This document shows positions 25,621 to 34,991 of a stretch of 64,000 nt of DNA, piece by piece (position 1 is the stretch's first letter; each line of letters starts with the position of its first letter). The notes beneath the pieces are model-generated. The model had not been told where the DNA came from, searched no databases, and was given only the letters and a program-made list of their open reading frames with translations. Both the position numbers and the translations under genes were made by a program. The stretch is from Thermonema rossianum DSM 10300 (GTDB lineage: Bacteria; Bacteroidota; Bacteroidia; Cytophagales; Thermonemataceae), in contig NZ_AUGC01000006.1 of the NCBI RefSeq assembly GCF_000426825.1, positions 124,001 through 188,000 on the forward strand, read 5' to 3'.

Positions 25621-26719
25621 ATGACACAAGAACAACTGAAGGAGTTAAAAGCCGGTGTTGCGGCTTTGGGAGGTTATCTTTGACTACGCCCGGCGAAAAG
25701 AAGAAATCAAGCAATTAGAAGAAAAAACCACGCAAGCAGGCTTTTGGGACACCCCCGATGAAGCGCAAAAAACGATGCAGCACATCAAGCGGCTCAAAGG
25801 GTGGGTCGTTCCCTACGAAGCGCTGCTGCGTAAAGTAGAGGATCTGGAGGTGCTTTACGAGTTCCTGGAGTTAGGCGAGGGCAACGAAACCGAGGTCGAA
25901 CAAGCCTACCAAGAAGCGATGCGCATGCTCGAAGACCTGGAGCTCAAGCGCATGCTCGGGCGCGAAGAAGACGCACTCAGTGCCATCGTGGAGATCAACC
26001 CCGGTGCCGGCGGTACCGAAAGCCAGGACTGGGCTTCTATGCTGCTGCGCATGTATATCATGTGGGCAGAGAAGCACGGCTATAAGGTACATGAGCTCAA
26101 CTACCAAGCCGGCGAAGTGGCCGGTATCAAGTCTGCTTCCATAGAAGTAGAAGGTGATTTTGCATACGGCTACTTAAAGTCAGAAATAGGTGTGCACCGT
26201 TTGGTGCGTGTTTCGCCCTTCGATGCCAGTGGGCGCCGGCATACCTCATTTGCCTCTGTCTTTGTGTATCCGGTCGTGGACGACAGCATAGAAATAGAGA
26301 TCAACCCTGCCGACCTGGAGTGGGACACTTTCCGTTCTGGTGGTAAAGGGGGGCAAAACGTAAACAAAGTGGAAACGGCCGTACGCGTCCGCCATATCCC
26401 CTCCGGCATTGTGGTGGAATGCCAGCAGGAGCGCTCGCAGCACCAAAACCGGGAAAAAGCACTGCAGATGTTACGCTCGCGCCTCTATCAACTGGAATTA
26501 CAAAAGCGTGAAGAAGAGCGTGCCAAGATAGAAAGCACCAAAAAGAAAATTGAATGGGGCTCGCAGATTCGCAATTATGTATTGCACCCCTATAAGTTGG
26601 TCAAAGACCTGCGCACAGGCGTAGAGACCAGCGACGTGCAGTCTGTCTTGGATGGCGAGCTGGACGACTTCATCAAGGCTTACCTTCTGCAGGAGAGTGC
26701 TACCGACAGCACCTCTTGA
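25621..26719 (+). CDS. prfB: Peptide chain release factor 2 (programmed +1 frameshift)
   Basis: RF2 ends translation at UGA and UAA. Translation starts at ATG 25621 and meets an in-frame TGA at 25681-25683 after 20 codons, in the context TAT CTT TGA C. This is the classical RF2 autoregulatory frameshift site, with the Shine-Dalgarno-like GGGAGG just upstream. Reading joins 25621-25680 to 25682-26719, giving 365 residues. In that numbering the RF2-specific SPF tripeptide is at 198-200 and the catalytic GGQ at 243-245. When RF2 is scarce, the ribosome pauses at TGA and slips +1, so the protein controls its own level. A terminator follows. Confidence 0.97.
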
Positions 26720-26746
26720 AAAAAGCATCGCTTTTTCTTATTGCTG

Positions 26747-26777
26747 AACCGCCATAGCCTCTATGGCGGTTTCTTTT
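26747..26777 (+). terminator. Intrinsic terminator after prfB
   Basis: Eleven-base perfect arms (26747-26757 and 26761-26771) with a three-base loop are followed by TTCTTTTG. Confidence 0.85.
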
Positions 26778-26889
26778 GTCTTTAGGTTTTTTGTAATATT
26801 AAGCCGCCAAAATGCAACGTTCCCCTTTTTCTTTATAAAAAAGGTTGAAGCAAGAAACACACACATAACATTAAACAAATCCAATAACA

Positions 26890-29800
26890 ATGAAGCACTT
26901 TCAACGAATGAATACCATAGCAGGCTGGCTCATTTTTCTTATAGCCACCACGGTCTATTGGTTGACCCTGGAACCCACTGCCAGCTTCTGGGATTGTGGT
27001 GAATTTATTGCCTGCTCTTATAAGCTGGAAGTTCCCCACCCACCCGGTGCCCCTTTCTTTCTGCTTTTCAATCGCCTGTTTTCGTTTCTGGCAGCCGGCG
27101 ACGTATATAAGGTTGCTTACTTTATCAACCTGAGCTCCGCACTTGCCAGCGGCTTCACCATTCTCTTTCTTTTTTGGAGCATCGGCATGCTGGCGCTTAA
27201 ACTCTTGCCCGCCGGACGCCAAAAGTCGCCTACTCCGGCCGACACCCTGCTTATCCTGGGAGCGTCAGGCATTGGTGCGCTGGCTTATACTTTTAGTGAC
27301 TCCTTTTGGTTCTCTGCCGTAGAGGCAGAAGTCTATGCCATGTCTTCCTTCTTCACTGCCTTTGTGATTTGGGCAATGCTCAAATGGGAACAAACCGAAG
27401 ACCCTCAAAAGGCACAACGCTGGCTATTGCTCATTGCCTATATGGTAGGTCTTTCCATAGGTGTACACATCTTGAACTTGGTGTGCCTGCCGGCGCTCGC
27501 ACTTATTTACTACTACAAGAAACAGCAAGAAAAACAAGCCCGGCCTACTTTCTGGGGCGCAGTATGGGCAATGGCTATTGGCGGTGCCATTATCTTGGCT
27601 ATTATCGTTTTCATCATTCCGGGGCTGCCCGAACTTGCCGGAAAATTTGAAATATTCTTTGTAAACTCCTTGAATCTGCCTTTCAACAGCGGTTTAATCT
27701 TCTTCAGCCTTCTGTTGTTAGGGGGGCTGATTTGGGGGCTGGTCTTTAGCTTCCGCAAACAAAAACACGCCCTCCACCTGGCACTGCTCATGCTTACACT
27801 CGTCTTGATAGGTTACGGCTCTTACGGTATCGTATTGATACGGGCGCAATTCAACCCGCCTATCAACGAAAACGACCCCAGCGATGCCATACGCATTGTT
27901 TCTTACTTGAAACGCGAGCAGTACGGCGATCGCCCCTTGCTCTATGGACCTGTGTTTACAGCCCGCCCTGTTCGCAGTGAGAAGGCAGCTCCCCTTTACC
28001 GCAAGGATGAAGCGAAAGGCAAATATGTGATTTACGACTACAAAGAGACCTATACCTATGATAAAAACATGCTTTTTCCGCGCATATACAGCCGTGAGGG
28101 CAGTCATGTGCGCATGTACCGCCAGATATTAGGCTTGCGGGAAGGCGAAGAGCCCACTTTTGCCGACAATATTGCTTTCTTGCTAAAGCACCAAATCGGC
28201 CACATGTATTTCCGCTATTTTATGTGGAATTTTGCAGGCAGGGAGAGCGACATTCAAAATGCCGGCTTCTTGGCACCTTGGGACAGCGACAAGGACTTGC
28301 CGGAATTGCTGGCAAAAAACAAAGCCCGTAACCAATACTACAGCCTGCCTCTTCTATTAGGCCTCTTGGGCTTGTTCTTTGTATATGCCCGCAACCGTCA
28401 AGTGTTTTACTTTACCCTTCTGCTTTTCTTCTTCATGGGCATTGCCTTGGTGCTTTATCTTAATTCCCCGCCCATCGAACCCCGCGAACGTGACTATATT
28501 TATGTAGGCTCTTTCTACGCTTTTGCCATGTGGATAGGCTTCGGCGTGATGGCCTTAGCCGATTTGATTAATGGTCTTGTAAAAAACAAACAGCTGCAAG
28601 CTGCTTTGGCTACTGCTCTGTGCCTGCCTGTGCCGGGCATCATGGTAGCCGAAGGCTGGGACGACCACGACCGCTCAGACCGCTACTTCCAAGTGGATAT
28701 GGCAAAGAATATTCTCAACTCTTGCGCACCCAATGCCATCTTATTTACAGCGGGCGACAACGACACCTTCCCGCTGTGGTATGTGCAGGAAGTGGAAGGA
28801 TTCCGCACCGACGTGCGTGTATGTAACCTGAGCTTGTTCGCTACTGACTGGTATATTTCGCAGATGAAGCGGCAGGTGTATGAATCTACCCCTCTGCCTA
28901 TCTCGCTTGAAGAAAAAGACTTTGCTGCCGGTGTCAACGAACAAGTGGTGGTCATGAAAGCCCCGCAGCTTGGCAGTACACAAGCCGAAGCGCTATATCA
29001 AAAAGGTGTTGACTTAAATACATTCTTTAAGCTATTGCAGGAGAACCATCCGGTGGTGCGTGTGCCCAATCCGGAGTATGGCAACGCCATTGCCATCTTA
29101 CCTTCTCAAAAGGTGTACTTGAAGTTAAACATAGACCCCGGCAAAGTGCAGTCTTGGCTGCCCAAAGACAAGGCGCAGAACCTTCCCGGCCACATGGAAT
29201 GGACCTTGCCCATTGAGCAGTTCTTTAAGAACAGCCTGGCTGTACTGAATGTCGTAGCCACGAACAATGCCAACGGATGGGAACGCCCCATCTACTTTGC
29301 CCCCACTCTGGGCAGCACCGACTACATGGGCTTGGAGCCCTACCTGCAGGCCGAAGGCTTTGCTTACCGCCTTACCCCCATCAAGCTGGGAGGGGCCGGC
29401 GACATATTCGTGAACACCGATATCATGTATGAAAACATGATGAAAAAGATGTTCTGGCGAAACCTTGATCGCCCTGACATACACTACAATGAAGACTATC
29501 GTCGCTTTGTGCTCATTGCCCGCAATGCTTTTGCCCGCCTGGCAGAGCAGCTGATTATGGAGGGCAAGAAAGACAAAGCAAAAAAGGCGTTACTCGAAAG
29601 CCTGCGCTTGATGCCCGACGCCTCTATTCCCTACGACGTGTATTCCGTTCAGTATATTCAGCTGCTCTTGCTGGTGGATGAAACCGCTAAAGCCAAAGAA
29701 ATGGCAGAAGTTATGGCAAGAAGGGCCAAAGAGGAAATAGAGTATGCGCTGCGACAGCAGGACCTTTACTCACGCAACCTCATGGCAAACTTGTACACAC

Positions 29801-29895
29801 TCAACCATATCGTGCAGGTGTTTGAGCAGTATCAGCTGCCCGAAGCCGCTCAATACAAACAGTGGCTTCAAAAATATGAAGGATTGTTGCAATAG
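26890..29895 (+). CDS. GT117 family (DUF2723) membrane glycosyltransferase-like protein
   Basis: The 1001-residue integral membrane protein opens with the DUF2723 signature: a first membrane helix followed by TLEPTASFWDCGEFI, then KLEVPHPPGAPFF. About 11-13 helices fill residues 10-580, and a large soluble, partly TPR-like C-terminal part (about 600-1001) follows. DUF2723 proteins are related to protein O-mannosyltransferases and are grouped in CAZy family GT117; the acidic pair near the N-terminus is expected to be catalytic. The sugar donor and acceptor are unknown. It stands alone between two terminators. O-glycosylation of periplasmic or surface proteins is plausible in Bacteroidota. Confidence 0.92.
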   Translation: MKHFQRMNTIAGWLIFLIATTVYWLTLEPTASFWDCGEFIACSYKLEVPHPPGAPFFLLFNRLFSFLAAGDVYKVAYFINLSSALASGFTILFLFWSIGMLALKLLPAGRQKSPTPADTLLILGASGIGALAYTFSDSFWFSAVEAEVYAMSSFFTAFVIWAMLKWEQTEDPQKAQRWLLLIAYMVGLSIGVHILNLVCLPALALIYYYKKQQEKQARPTFWGAVWAMAIGGAIILAIIVFIIPGLPELAGKFEIFFVNSLNLPFNSGLIFFSLLLLGGLIWGLVFSFRKQKHALHLALLMLTLVLIGYGSYGIVLIRAQFNPPINENDPSDAIRIVSYLKREQYGDRPLLYGPVFTARPVRSEKAAPLYRKDEAKGKYVIYDYKETYTYDKNMLFPRIYSREGSHVRMYRQILGLREGEEPTFADNIAFLLKHQIGHMYFRYFMWNFAGRESDIQNAGFLAPWDSDKDLPELLAKNKARNQYYSLPLLLGLLGLFFVYARNRQVFYFTLLLFFFMGIALVLYLNSPPIEPRERDYIYVGSFYAFAMWIGFGVMALADLINGLVKNKQLQAALATALCLPVPGIMVAEGWDDHDRSDRYFQVDMAKNILNSCAPNAILFTAGDNDTFPLWYVQEVEGFRTDVRVCNLSLFATDWYISQMKRQVYESTPLPISLEEKDFAAGVNEQVVVMKAPQLGSTQAEALYQKGVDLNTFFKLLQENHPVVRVPNPEYGNAIAILPSQKVYLKLNIDPGKVQSWLPKDKAQNLPGHMEWTLPIEQFFKNSLAVLNVVATNNANGWERPIYFAPTLGSTDYMGLEPYLQAEGFAYRLTPIKLGGAGDIFVNTDIMYENMMKKMFWRNLDRPDIHYNEDYRRFVLIARNAFARLAEQLIMEGKKDKAKKALLESLRLMPDASIPYDVYSVQYIQLLLLVDETAKAKEMAEVMARRAKEEIEYALRQQDLYSRNLMANLYTLNHIVQVFEQYQLPEAAQYKQWLQKYEGLLQ

Positions 29896-29917
29896 CCATA
29901 AATGCAAATGAAACAAC

Positions 29918-29953
29918 AAAAGCGGGGCGTTTGATTGCCCCGCTTTTTATTTT
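29918..29953 (+). terminator. Intrinsic terminator after the GT117 gene
   Basis: GC-rich eleven-base arms (29918-29928 and 29937-29947) are followed by TATTTTTT. Confidence 0.85.
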
Positions 29954-29982
29954 TTGTACCCACAGCTACTCAAGCGCCCCTC

Positions 29983-30408
29983 TCAGGTCTCTACTATCTT
30001 GGTTTTCAGGCCTGCCCAGAAGTTACCTTCTTTTGCCTTGCCTACGATATAAACATCTTTTTCTACATTGCCCACCACAAACACTTGGGGCTTGCGCACC
30101 AGCTTACGCAATTCAAAAATCATTTCTTGAAACTGATCGACCATGTCCAGCTCTTCCTCTGTGTGCCAGTCTTGCGGCACGGCTACCGGATAGAAAAAAG
30201 CATCGAACGAACGCTCCTCTATAGGCACTCCGGGGGCAAGCGCCAATATTTCGCGTACCTCTTCTTTGGAAAGCGGTCCTTCACTCTTTTCCACCAACCA
30301 ATAAAAGCCTTCAAAAGGCTCATCGGTTTCGCTCGGGTATAACAGATTGGCAGAGATGGCATCCAGGCGTAGAGCCACTTCAGCTGCTTTGTCTTCTTCT
30401 TGCATCAT
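29983..30408 (-). CDS. Nuclease A inhibitor family protein
   Basis: The 141-residue cytoplasmic protein resembles NuiA, the inhibitor of the non-specific Anabaena nuclease NucA. The diagnostic pieces are LLYPSETDEPFEGFYW near the N-terminus, PQDWHTEEE in the middle, and the C-terminal DVYIVGKAKEGNFWAGLKTK split around a Gly-rich turn. NuiA proteins block the active site of EndA/NucA-type nucleases. No such nuclease is in the window, so the target is unknown. The -7 region is weak (TAATATTG, 30438-30445). It is convergent with the GT117 gene. Confidence 0.85.
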   Translation of the reverse strand: MMQEEDKAAEVALRLDAISANLLYPSETDEPFEGFYWLVEKSEGPLSKEEVREILALAPGVPIEERSFDAFFYPVAVPQDWHTEEELDMVDQFQEMIFELRKLVRKPQVFVVGNVEKDVYIVGKAKEGNFWAGLKTKIVET

Positions 30409-30602
30409 AGACTCTTCTTTGCTCGTTTTTTAGTGCGCAATATTATAAAACATACGAATATACATACCACTATGTTAGGTATGCAAGCATAAGTTACTTT
30501 TTAAATTTCACACCACCCGCTTTTAGCAATATAAAAAACTTAAAAGTTGTATAGTACAATTAAAAAATATCACTTTTTTTTAGTATGAATGAATACTTAT
30601 TT

Positions 30603-30610
30603 TATATTTG
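30603..30610 (+). promoter_or_regulatory. -7 element for the FadL-like operon
   Basis: TATATTTG is an exact match, 36 bases before the ATG, in a very AT-rich stretch. Confidence 0.6.
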
Positions 30611-30646
30611 CTTTGTATTTTCAGTAAAAACAAAACGTAATGTATT

Positions 30647-31903
30647 ATGAAAAAATTAGTACTTAGCCTATTGGTCGGAGCCAGCAGCTTTGCGGCTTAC
30701 GCCGGCGGCTTCCAAGTGGTGCTGCAAGGCGTTCGACAAACCAGCATGGGTAATGTAGCCACTGCGGTGCCCGATGCGGCCAGTATTTTCTTCAACCCCG
30801 GTGCTGTGGCTATGCTCGAGGGCAACGTGGTGTCGGCAGGGGTAAGCCCCATCATCTCGCGCATCTCTTACCTTGAAAATGAGCCTTACTATGCCGAAGC
30901 AAAAACCGATAACCCGGTATCGCTGCCCTTCTATCTTTATGCAGCTTTCGGCTTCGGTCCTGAAAATGAAAACGGCGTTAAACGCCTGAAAGCAGGTATC
31001 GGCGTATTCACGCCTTATGGTTCTACCGTAAAATGGGAAGACGGATGGCCTAAACAAACCTATCTGCGTGAGCTGTCGCTACGTGCTATCTACATTCAAC
31101 CTACGGTTTCATTCATGATCAACGATTACATAGGCATTGGCGCCGGATTGGACGTAGTGCTGGGTAGCATCAACCTTAAGCGTGGCATCGCAGACCCTAC
31201 TACCGGCAATTTTGCTGAGGTTGATTTCACAGGCACAGCCGAAACAGCCCTTGGCTATAACGTAGGCTTATTCGTGAAATCGCCCGATGGATTTTCGTTT
31301 GGCGTGAACTACCGCTCCAAAGTGATGTCGGAAGTAAAAGAAGGCGACGTAACCTTTGACCTGACAGGTACCAGCCAAACCTTCCAGCAGAGTGCACAGC
31401 TGCAAAACACCAAGTTCAGCTCTTCGCTGCCTCTGCCGGGCGTGCTTACTGTTGGCTTTGCTTACAGCAACGACAAGCTGACCGTAGCTACCGACCTGCG
31501 TTATACGCAATGGAGTGCCTACGAACAGCTGAAGTTTGAATTCCAAGATCCTGTCGGCGGAGCCACTGAATCAGTATCCAAGCGTAAGTACAAAGATGCC
31601 ATTACAGTAGGCATTGGCGCCGAATATGGCGTAACCGATGCTTTGAAAGCACGTGTGGGTGCTTACTATGACTTCACCCCTGTGCCGGAAGGTTACATGA
31701 CCGCCGAAACCCCCGATGCCAATGCATTGGGCTTAACTGCAGGCTTAGGCTACTCCTTGGGCAACCTGAATATCAATGCAGGCTTCTTATTTGTAAACAA
31801 AGAAAAGCGTAGCCAGTTGGCAGCTACCGATGCCAACACTATCAGTGGCACCTTCAAAACCCAAGCTTATATTCCTTCATTCGGTGTGTCTTACAATTTC
31901 TAA
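30647..31903 (+). CDS. OmpP1/FadL family outer-membrane transporter
   Basis: The 418-residue protein has a signal peptide (1-19, ending AYAG), then the FadL N-terminal hatch (GGFQVVLQGVRQTSMGN and a FFNPGA motif equivalent to the family NPA), and a C-terminal 14-strand barrel ending in YNF. It allows hydrophobic compounds such as long-chain fatty acids or aromatics to diffuse across the outer membrane. An SGNH lipoprotein gene follows after 46 bases, so a lipid-use role is inferred. Confidence 0.94.
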   Translation: MKKLVLSLLVGASSFAAYAGGFQVVLQGVRQTSMGNVATAVPDAASIFFNPGAVAMLEGNVVSAGVSPIISRISYLENEPYYAEAKTDNPVSLPFYLYAAFGFGPENENGVKRLKAGIGVFTPYGSTVKWEDGWPKQTYLRELSLRAIYIQPTVSFMINDYIGIGAGLDVVLGSINLKRGIADPTTGNFAEVDFTGTAETALGYNVGLFVKSPDGFSFGVNYRSKVMSEVKEGDVTFDLTGTSQTFQQSAQLQNTKFSSSLPLPGVLTVGFAYSNDKLTVATDLRYTQWSAYEQLKFEFQDPVGGATESVSKRKYKDAITVGIGAEYGVTDALKARVGAYYDFTPVPEGYMTAETPDANALGLTAGLGYSLGNLNINAGFLFVNKEKRSQLAATDANTISGTFKTQAYIPSFGVSYNF

Positions 31904-31949
31904 GCTGACAGTATCAAGACCTTAGATGCAAATCAAAACAAAGAAAACC

Positions 31950-33365
31950 ATGAAAAAGAACATATTATACATAGCCATGGCTGCTGCCCTTGGCTTCACG
32001 GCCTGCCAGCCTGAGATAGAGTCGCCTATCAGTAAAGGCAGCGAAATCGACTTGACCAAATACGTAGCTGTGGGCAACTCGCTTACTGCCGGTTATATGG
32101 ACGGAGGCGTGTACAATGAAGGGATTGAGGCCTCTTATCCCAACTTGATTGCCAAGCAATTCAAGCTGGTAGGCGGTGGCGACTTTGTGCAAGCCTACTT
32201 CCCCGAAGGACAGGAAAATGGCAGTGGTTACTTTAAAGTAACCGGTTTCGACAGCAACGGTGTGCCAATCGTAGAAACCGAAACCAACAACCTGGCTGTT
32301 ACCGGCCAAACTTTACCCGGCGGTGCTGCTCAGTTAACAGCTTACAGCGGTCCCCTGCCTAACAACTTGGGCATTCCGGGCATTGCTGTAGCCAACTTGC
32401 AAGACCCTCTGTATAGCCAAGGAAACCCTTATTTTGAACGCTTAAAGTCAGGCAATCCCACCAGTTACATAGACATGGTAGGTGAGGCAGCCCCCACTTT
32501 CTTCACCTGCTGGATGGGCAACAACGACGTATTGGGCTTTGTTACCAGTGGTGGCACCTCCCCTATTACCGATGCCGCTACCTTCCAAACCAACTATCAA
32601 GCTCTTATTGACAAGCTCACCGAAAATGGGGCAAAAGGCGTTATAGCCAACATTCCCAATGTTACTTCCATTCCTTATGTATATGCACCCAATGCTTTGG
32701 TTGCCCAACAAGCCGGAGGCAGCTTCCCTGTTATTCCGCTGGACGCAACCACTGCCGCACAGCTTAACGGTGCTTATCAGTTGGCCGGCTATTCTGATCC
32801 CGGTTTTCAAGCAGGTAATAACTACCCCGTCATTGTAGTAGATGACCCTGCTACTGCCAGTGTAATTGAAGTGCGTCAGATGGACCCCAATCAAGACCTG
32901 CTGCTGTATCACTTCCTGAACCCTGCCAACCCTACCGGGCATGCAGGCGAAATAGCCACCGGACGCGGCTGGATGACCGATACCAATAGCGACAACATCC
33001 CCGACACTCCCACCCCTATTGCTGACCGGGATGTGTTGGACTATGCTGAGCTGGTAGAAGCAATTACCGCCGTAGTTACCTTCAACACCATTATTCAACA
33101 AGTGGCTGATGCTGCAGGCATTCCTGTGATTGATACGGATCCTTATTTGTTGCAAGTATTGAGCGGACAAGGCATTGAAGGTGTGCAGGTAGATGGCACG
33201 CCTTTCAGTGGTGGTTTCTTCTCTATTGACCAAGTGCACCCCACTCCCAAAGGCTATGCCATCATGGCAAATATTTTCTTGCGTCATATCAACAAGGCAT
33301 ATAATGCCAATATCCCGTTGATTGATATCAACGCCCTGAACCCCAGAGGGGTCAAATTTCCTTAA
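31950..33365 (+). CDS. SGNH/GDSL-family lipoprotein hydrolase
   Basis: The 471-residue lipoprotein starts at ATG 31950 (lipobox FTAC, Cys19); the frame extends upstream to 31926, but without a good signal sequence. Block I reads VGNSLTAG, with the nucleophile Ser44 and Asn in place of the usual Asp of GDS. Block III GNND is present near the CWMG segment, and block V reads DQVHPTPKG with the Asp/His pair. It is probably an esterase or lipase on the outer membrane. Its place directly behind a FadL-type channel suggests release of fatty acids for uptake. A terminator follows. Confidence 0.9.
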   Translation: MKKNILYIAMAAALGFTACQPEIESPISKGSEIDLTKYVAVGNSLTAGYMDGGVYNEGIEASYPNLIAKQFKLVGGGDFVQAYFPEGQENGSGYFKVTGFDSNGVPIVETETNNLAVTGQTLPGGAAQLTAYSGPLPNNLGIPGIAVANLQDPLYSQGNPYFERLKSGNPTSYIDMVGEAAPTFFTCWMGNNDVLGFVTSGGTSPITDAATFQTNYQALIDKLTENGAKGVIANIPNVTSIPYVYAPNALVAQQAGGSFPVIPLDATTAAQLNGAYQLAGYSDPGFQAGNNYPVIVVDDPATASVIEVRQMDPNQDLLLYHFLNPANPTGHAGEIATGRGWMTDTNSDNIPDTPTPIADRDVLDYAELVEAITAVVTFNTIIQQVADAAGIPVIDTDPYLLQVLSGQGIEGVQVDGTPFSGGFFSIDQVHPTPKGYAIMANIFLRHINKAYNANIPLIDINALNPRGVKFP

Positions 33366-33394
33366 TTCTTGACACCATACCGTCAAGCTTTCGG

Positions 33395-33419
33395 ACCTGC
33401 CCTTAGGGCAGGTTTTTTT
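33395..33419 (+). terminator. Intrinsic terminator after the SGNH gene
   Basis: ACCTGCCC and GGGCAGGT with a TTA loop are followed by a run of T. Confidence 0.9.
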
Positions 33420-33500
33420 GTTATATATGCCACCCAATATCGCAACATGGTATAATATTTGACGCATATGAGGATGTGTTTAAACTAAAATTTTTGTCTT

Positions 33501-34493
33501 ATGAAAAGAACGAATGTAATCCTGCTGAATTTGTTAGTCGCAGTCGGTGTAGTGTTTTTAAGCTCCTGCAAAAAGAAGGACCCTGCTGCACCTCTACCGA
33601 CCATTGATTTTACCAGCACACCGGACGCCTCTTATGCCTTTAACTCCGGTACCAGCTTCAAGTTAGGGGTTAAAATCTATGCCCCGGAAAAACTCAAGTT
33701 GGTCAACGTGGAATTGATTATTACCGGCTTACCTACTCAAAACCTTGAAAACTTCCCCAAGAAAAGCGGTTTCACCGAGAACAACACTACCTACGAAGCT
33801 ACTTTGGATATTCCCGTTTCTGACAACTGGACCGCAGACACAGAAGTAGAAGTGCGCGTGAGTGCCAAAGACAAAGGTGCTAATGGTGGACGCACCATGG
33901 AACGCTCTTTCTTCTTTACTGTCGGGAAGCCCGGCAGTGGACGGGTAGAAGCCGTAGATATTGGCGCCGGTGGTTCTGCTCCAACCATAAGTGCAATAGT
34001 AGAAGTTAAGTTAGGTGACCAGGGAGCCAGCGAAGGCAGCTACCTGCGTACCGATAACGAAACCGTATATACCACTTCACAAGTGGATGCTCTTAACGCT
34101 ACCGATGCCGCCAAGATAGACATTACCCTTGGACAAAGCACCGGTGGCAGCGTAGGCGCCGGCAAGATTGTCTTAATATCCCCCGCTTTGCGTGCTTCTG
34201 ATGACGACGCCGCCTTGTTCGGCACCAACTTCAACTTCGGCTCTGCCGGTTCCAATGCAACATCAAGCACAGACACCTACTTTGCCACCACCACCCTGGA
34301 CCCTGCCAATGCCACTGCCGACGATGTGGATGAATTGGGCATCAGCAGCAGCCAAGCCTACATGGTCATTACTCAAGGCAACACCTATGCCTTTATCAAT
34401 GACATGGGTAAGAAAGGTGTAATAAAAGTAAAAAGCATTCAAAATTCAGGCTCAGGTAAGAGCGTAACTCTTGAATATGTAGTGCAGAAATAA
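33501..34493 (+). CDS. Lipoprotein of unknown function
   Basis: The 330-residue protein has a lipobox (FLSSC, Cys at about 24) followed by KKKDP, a common Bacteroidota lipoprotein start. The first half (about 35-145) looks like an Ig-like beta-sandwich; the second half is Gly/Ser/Thr/Asp-rich with beta strands and ends YVVQK. I do not recognise the family. It lies behind the SGNH gene but after a terminator, so it has a separate transcript, possibly from the near-match AATATTTG (33454-33461). Confidence 0.8.
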   Translation: MKRTNVILLNLLVAVGVVFLSSCKKKDPAAPLPTIDFTSTPDASYAFNSGTSFKLGVKIYAPEKLKLVNVELIITGLPTQNLENFPKKSGFTENNTTYEATLDIPVSDNWTADTEVEVRVSAKDKGANGGRTMERSFFFTVGKPGSGRVEAVDIGAGGSAPTISAIVEVKLGDQGASEGSYLRTDNETVYTTSQVDALNATDAAKIDITLGQSTGGSVGAGKIVLISPALRASDDDAALFGTNFNFGSAGSNATSSTDTYFATTTLDPANATADDVDELGISSSQAYMVITQGNTYAFINDMGKKGVIKVKSIQNSGSGKSVTLEYVVQK

Positions 34494-34510
34494 GCACACA
34501 TTCACAAGCT

Positions 34511-34544
34511 AAAAAGAGGGACTTTTAAAAGTCCCTCTTTTTTT
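34511..34544 (+). terminator. Strong intrinsic terminator
   Basis: A 32-base perfect palindrome with A-run and T-run flanks (arms 34511-34526 and 34527-34542). It should work on both strands. Confidence 0.9.
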
Positions 34545-34583
34545 ATCCCCCCGGAAAAGTGCCGGTACACTTCCTCCCCTTCT

Positions 34584-34896
34584 GTCGTTATTTTGAGCGA
34601 AACGCAGCTTGGCGTTTCGAGTCTCACGCAGTGAGGCAAGAAGTCTCATCCTTCCAAACTACAGGAGGCAAAAGAGATTTCTTGCTTGCGCTCGAAAAAG
34701 CAAAAAGACAAAAGGGGAACGCTCGAAAAGACAAAAGGAATACTTGAAATAACAAAGTGAGATGCTCGCTAACAAAGCAAGGAAAGCAACTGTACAAATA
34801 CAGCTTATCATTTCGAACGGAGCGCAGCGTAGTGAGAAATCTCTTCAAACCAAGCTACAAGCGGCAAAAAAGATTTCTCGCCTACGCTCGAAATGA
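34584..34896. repeat. Inverted-repeat elements, locus C (two copies)
   Basis: Two copies lie in tandem: a degenerate one (34584-34700) and a better one (34806-34896) that runs from ATCATTTCGAACGG to CTCGAAATGA. Their central spacers share an AAACCAAGCTACAAG-like core and a GCAAAA(A)AGATTTCT stretch with locus A at 11.1 kb. Short end fragments lie between the copies. This fills most of the 498-base gap between the lipoprotein and upp genes; no convincing gene is seen there. Confidence 0.75.
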
Positions 34897-34991
34897 AAAG
34901 GGACAAGACTCAAAGAAGCCAATGCCAAAAGCCGCTGTATCTGCCACCCGGCACCGGAGCATAAACCAAGCACACGCCTGCAACACTTGCC

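Noticed and set aside
25655-25681. prfB start at the beginning of the long open frame
   Set aside because: The upstream ATG with CTT TGA C frameshift site and promoter accounts for the conserved N-terminus.
32448-33467. 339-residue frame opposite the SGNH gene
   Set aside because: The plus-strand gene has a lipobox and catalytic motifs; the antisense frame has no features and runs into the terminator.
34584-34896. CRISPR array
   Set aside because: Units are few, unevenly spaced, inverted and share their spacer; no cas genes are present.
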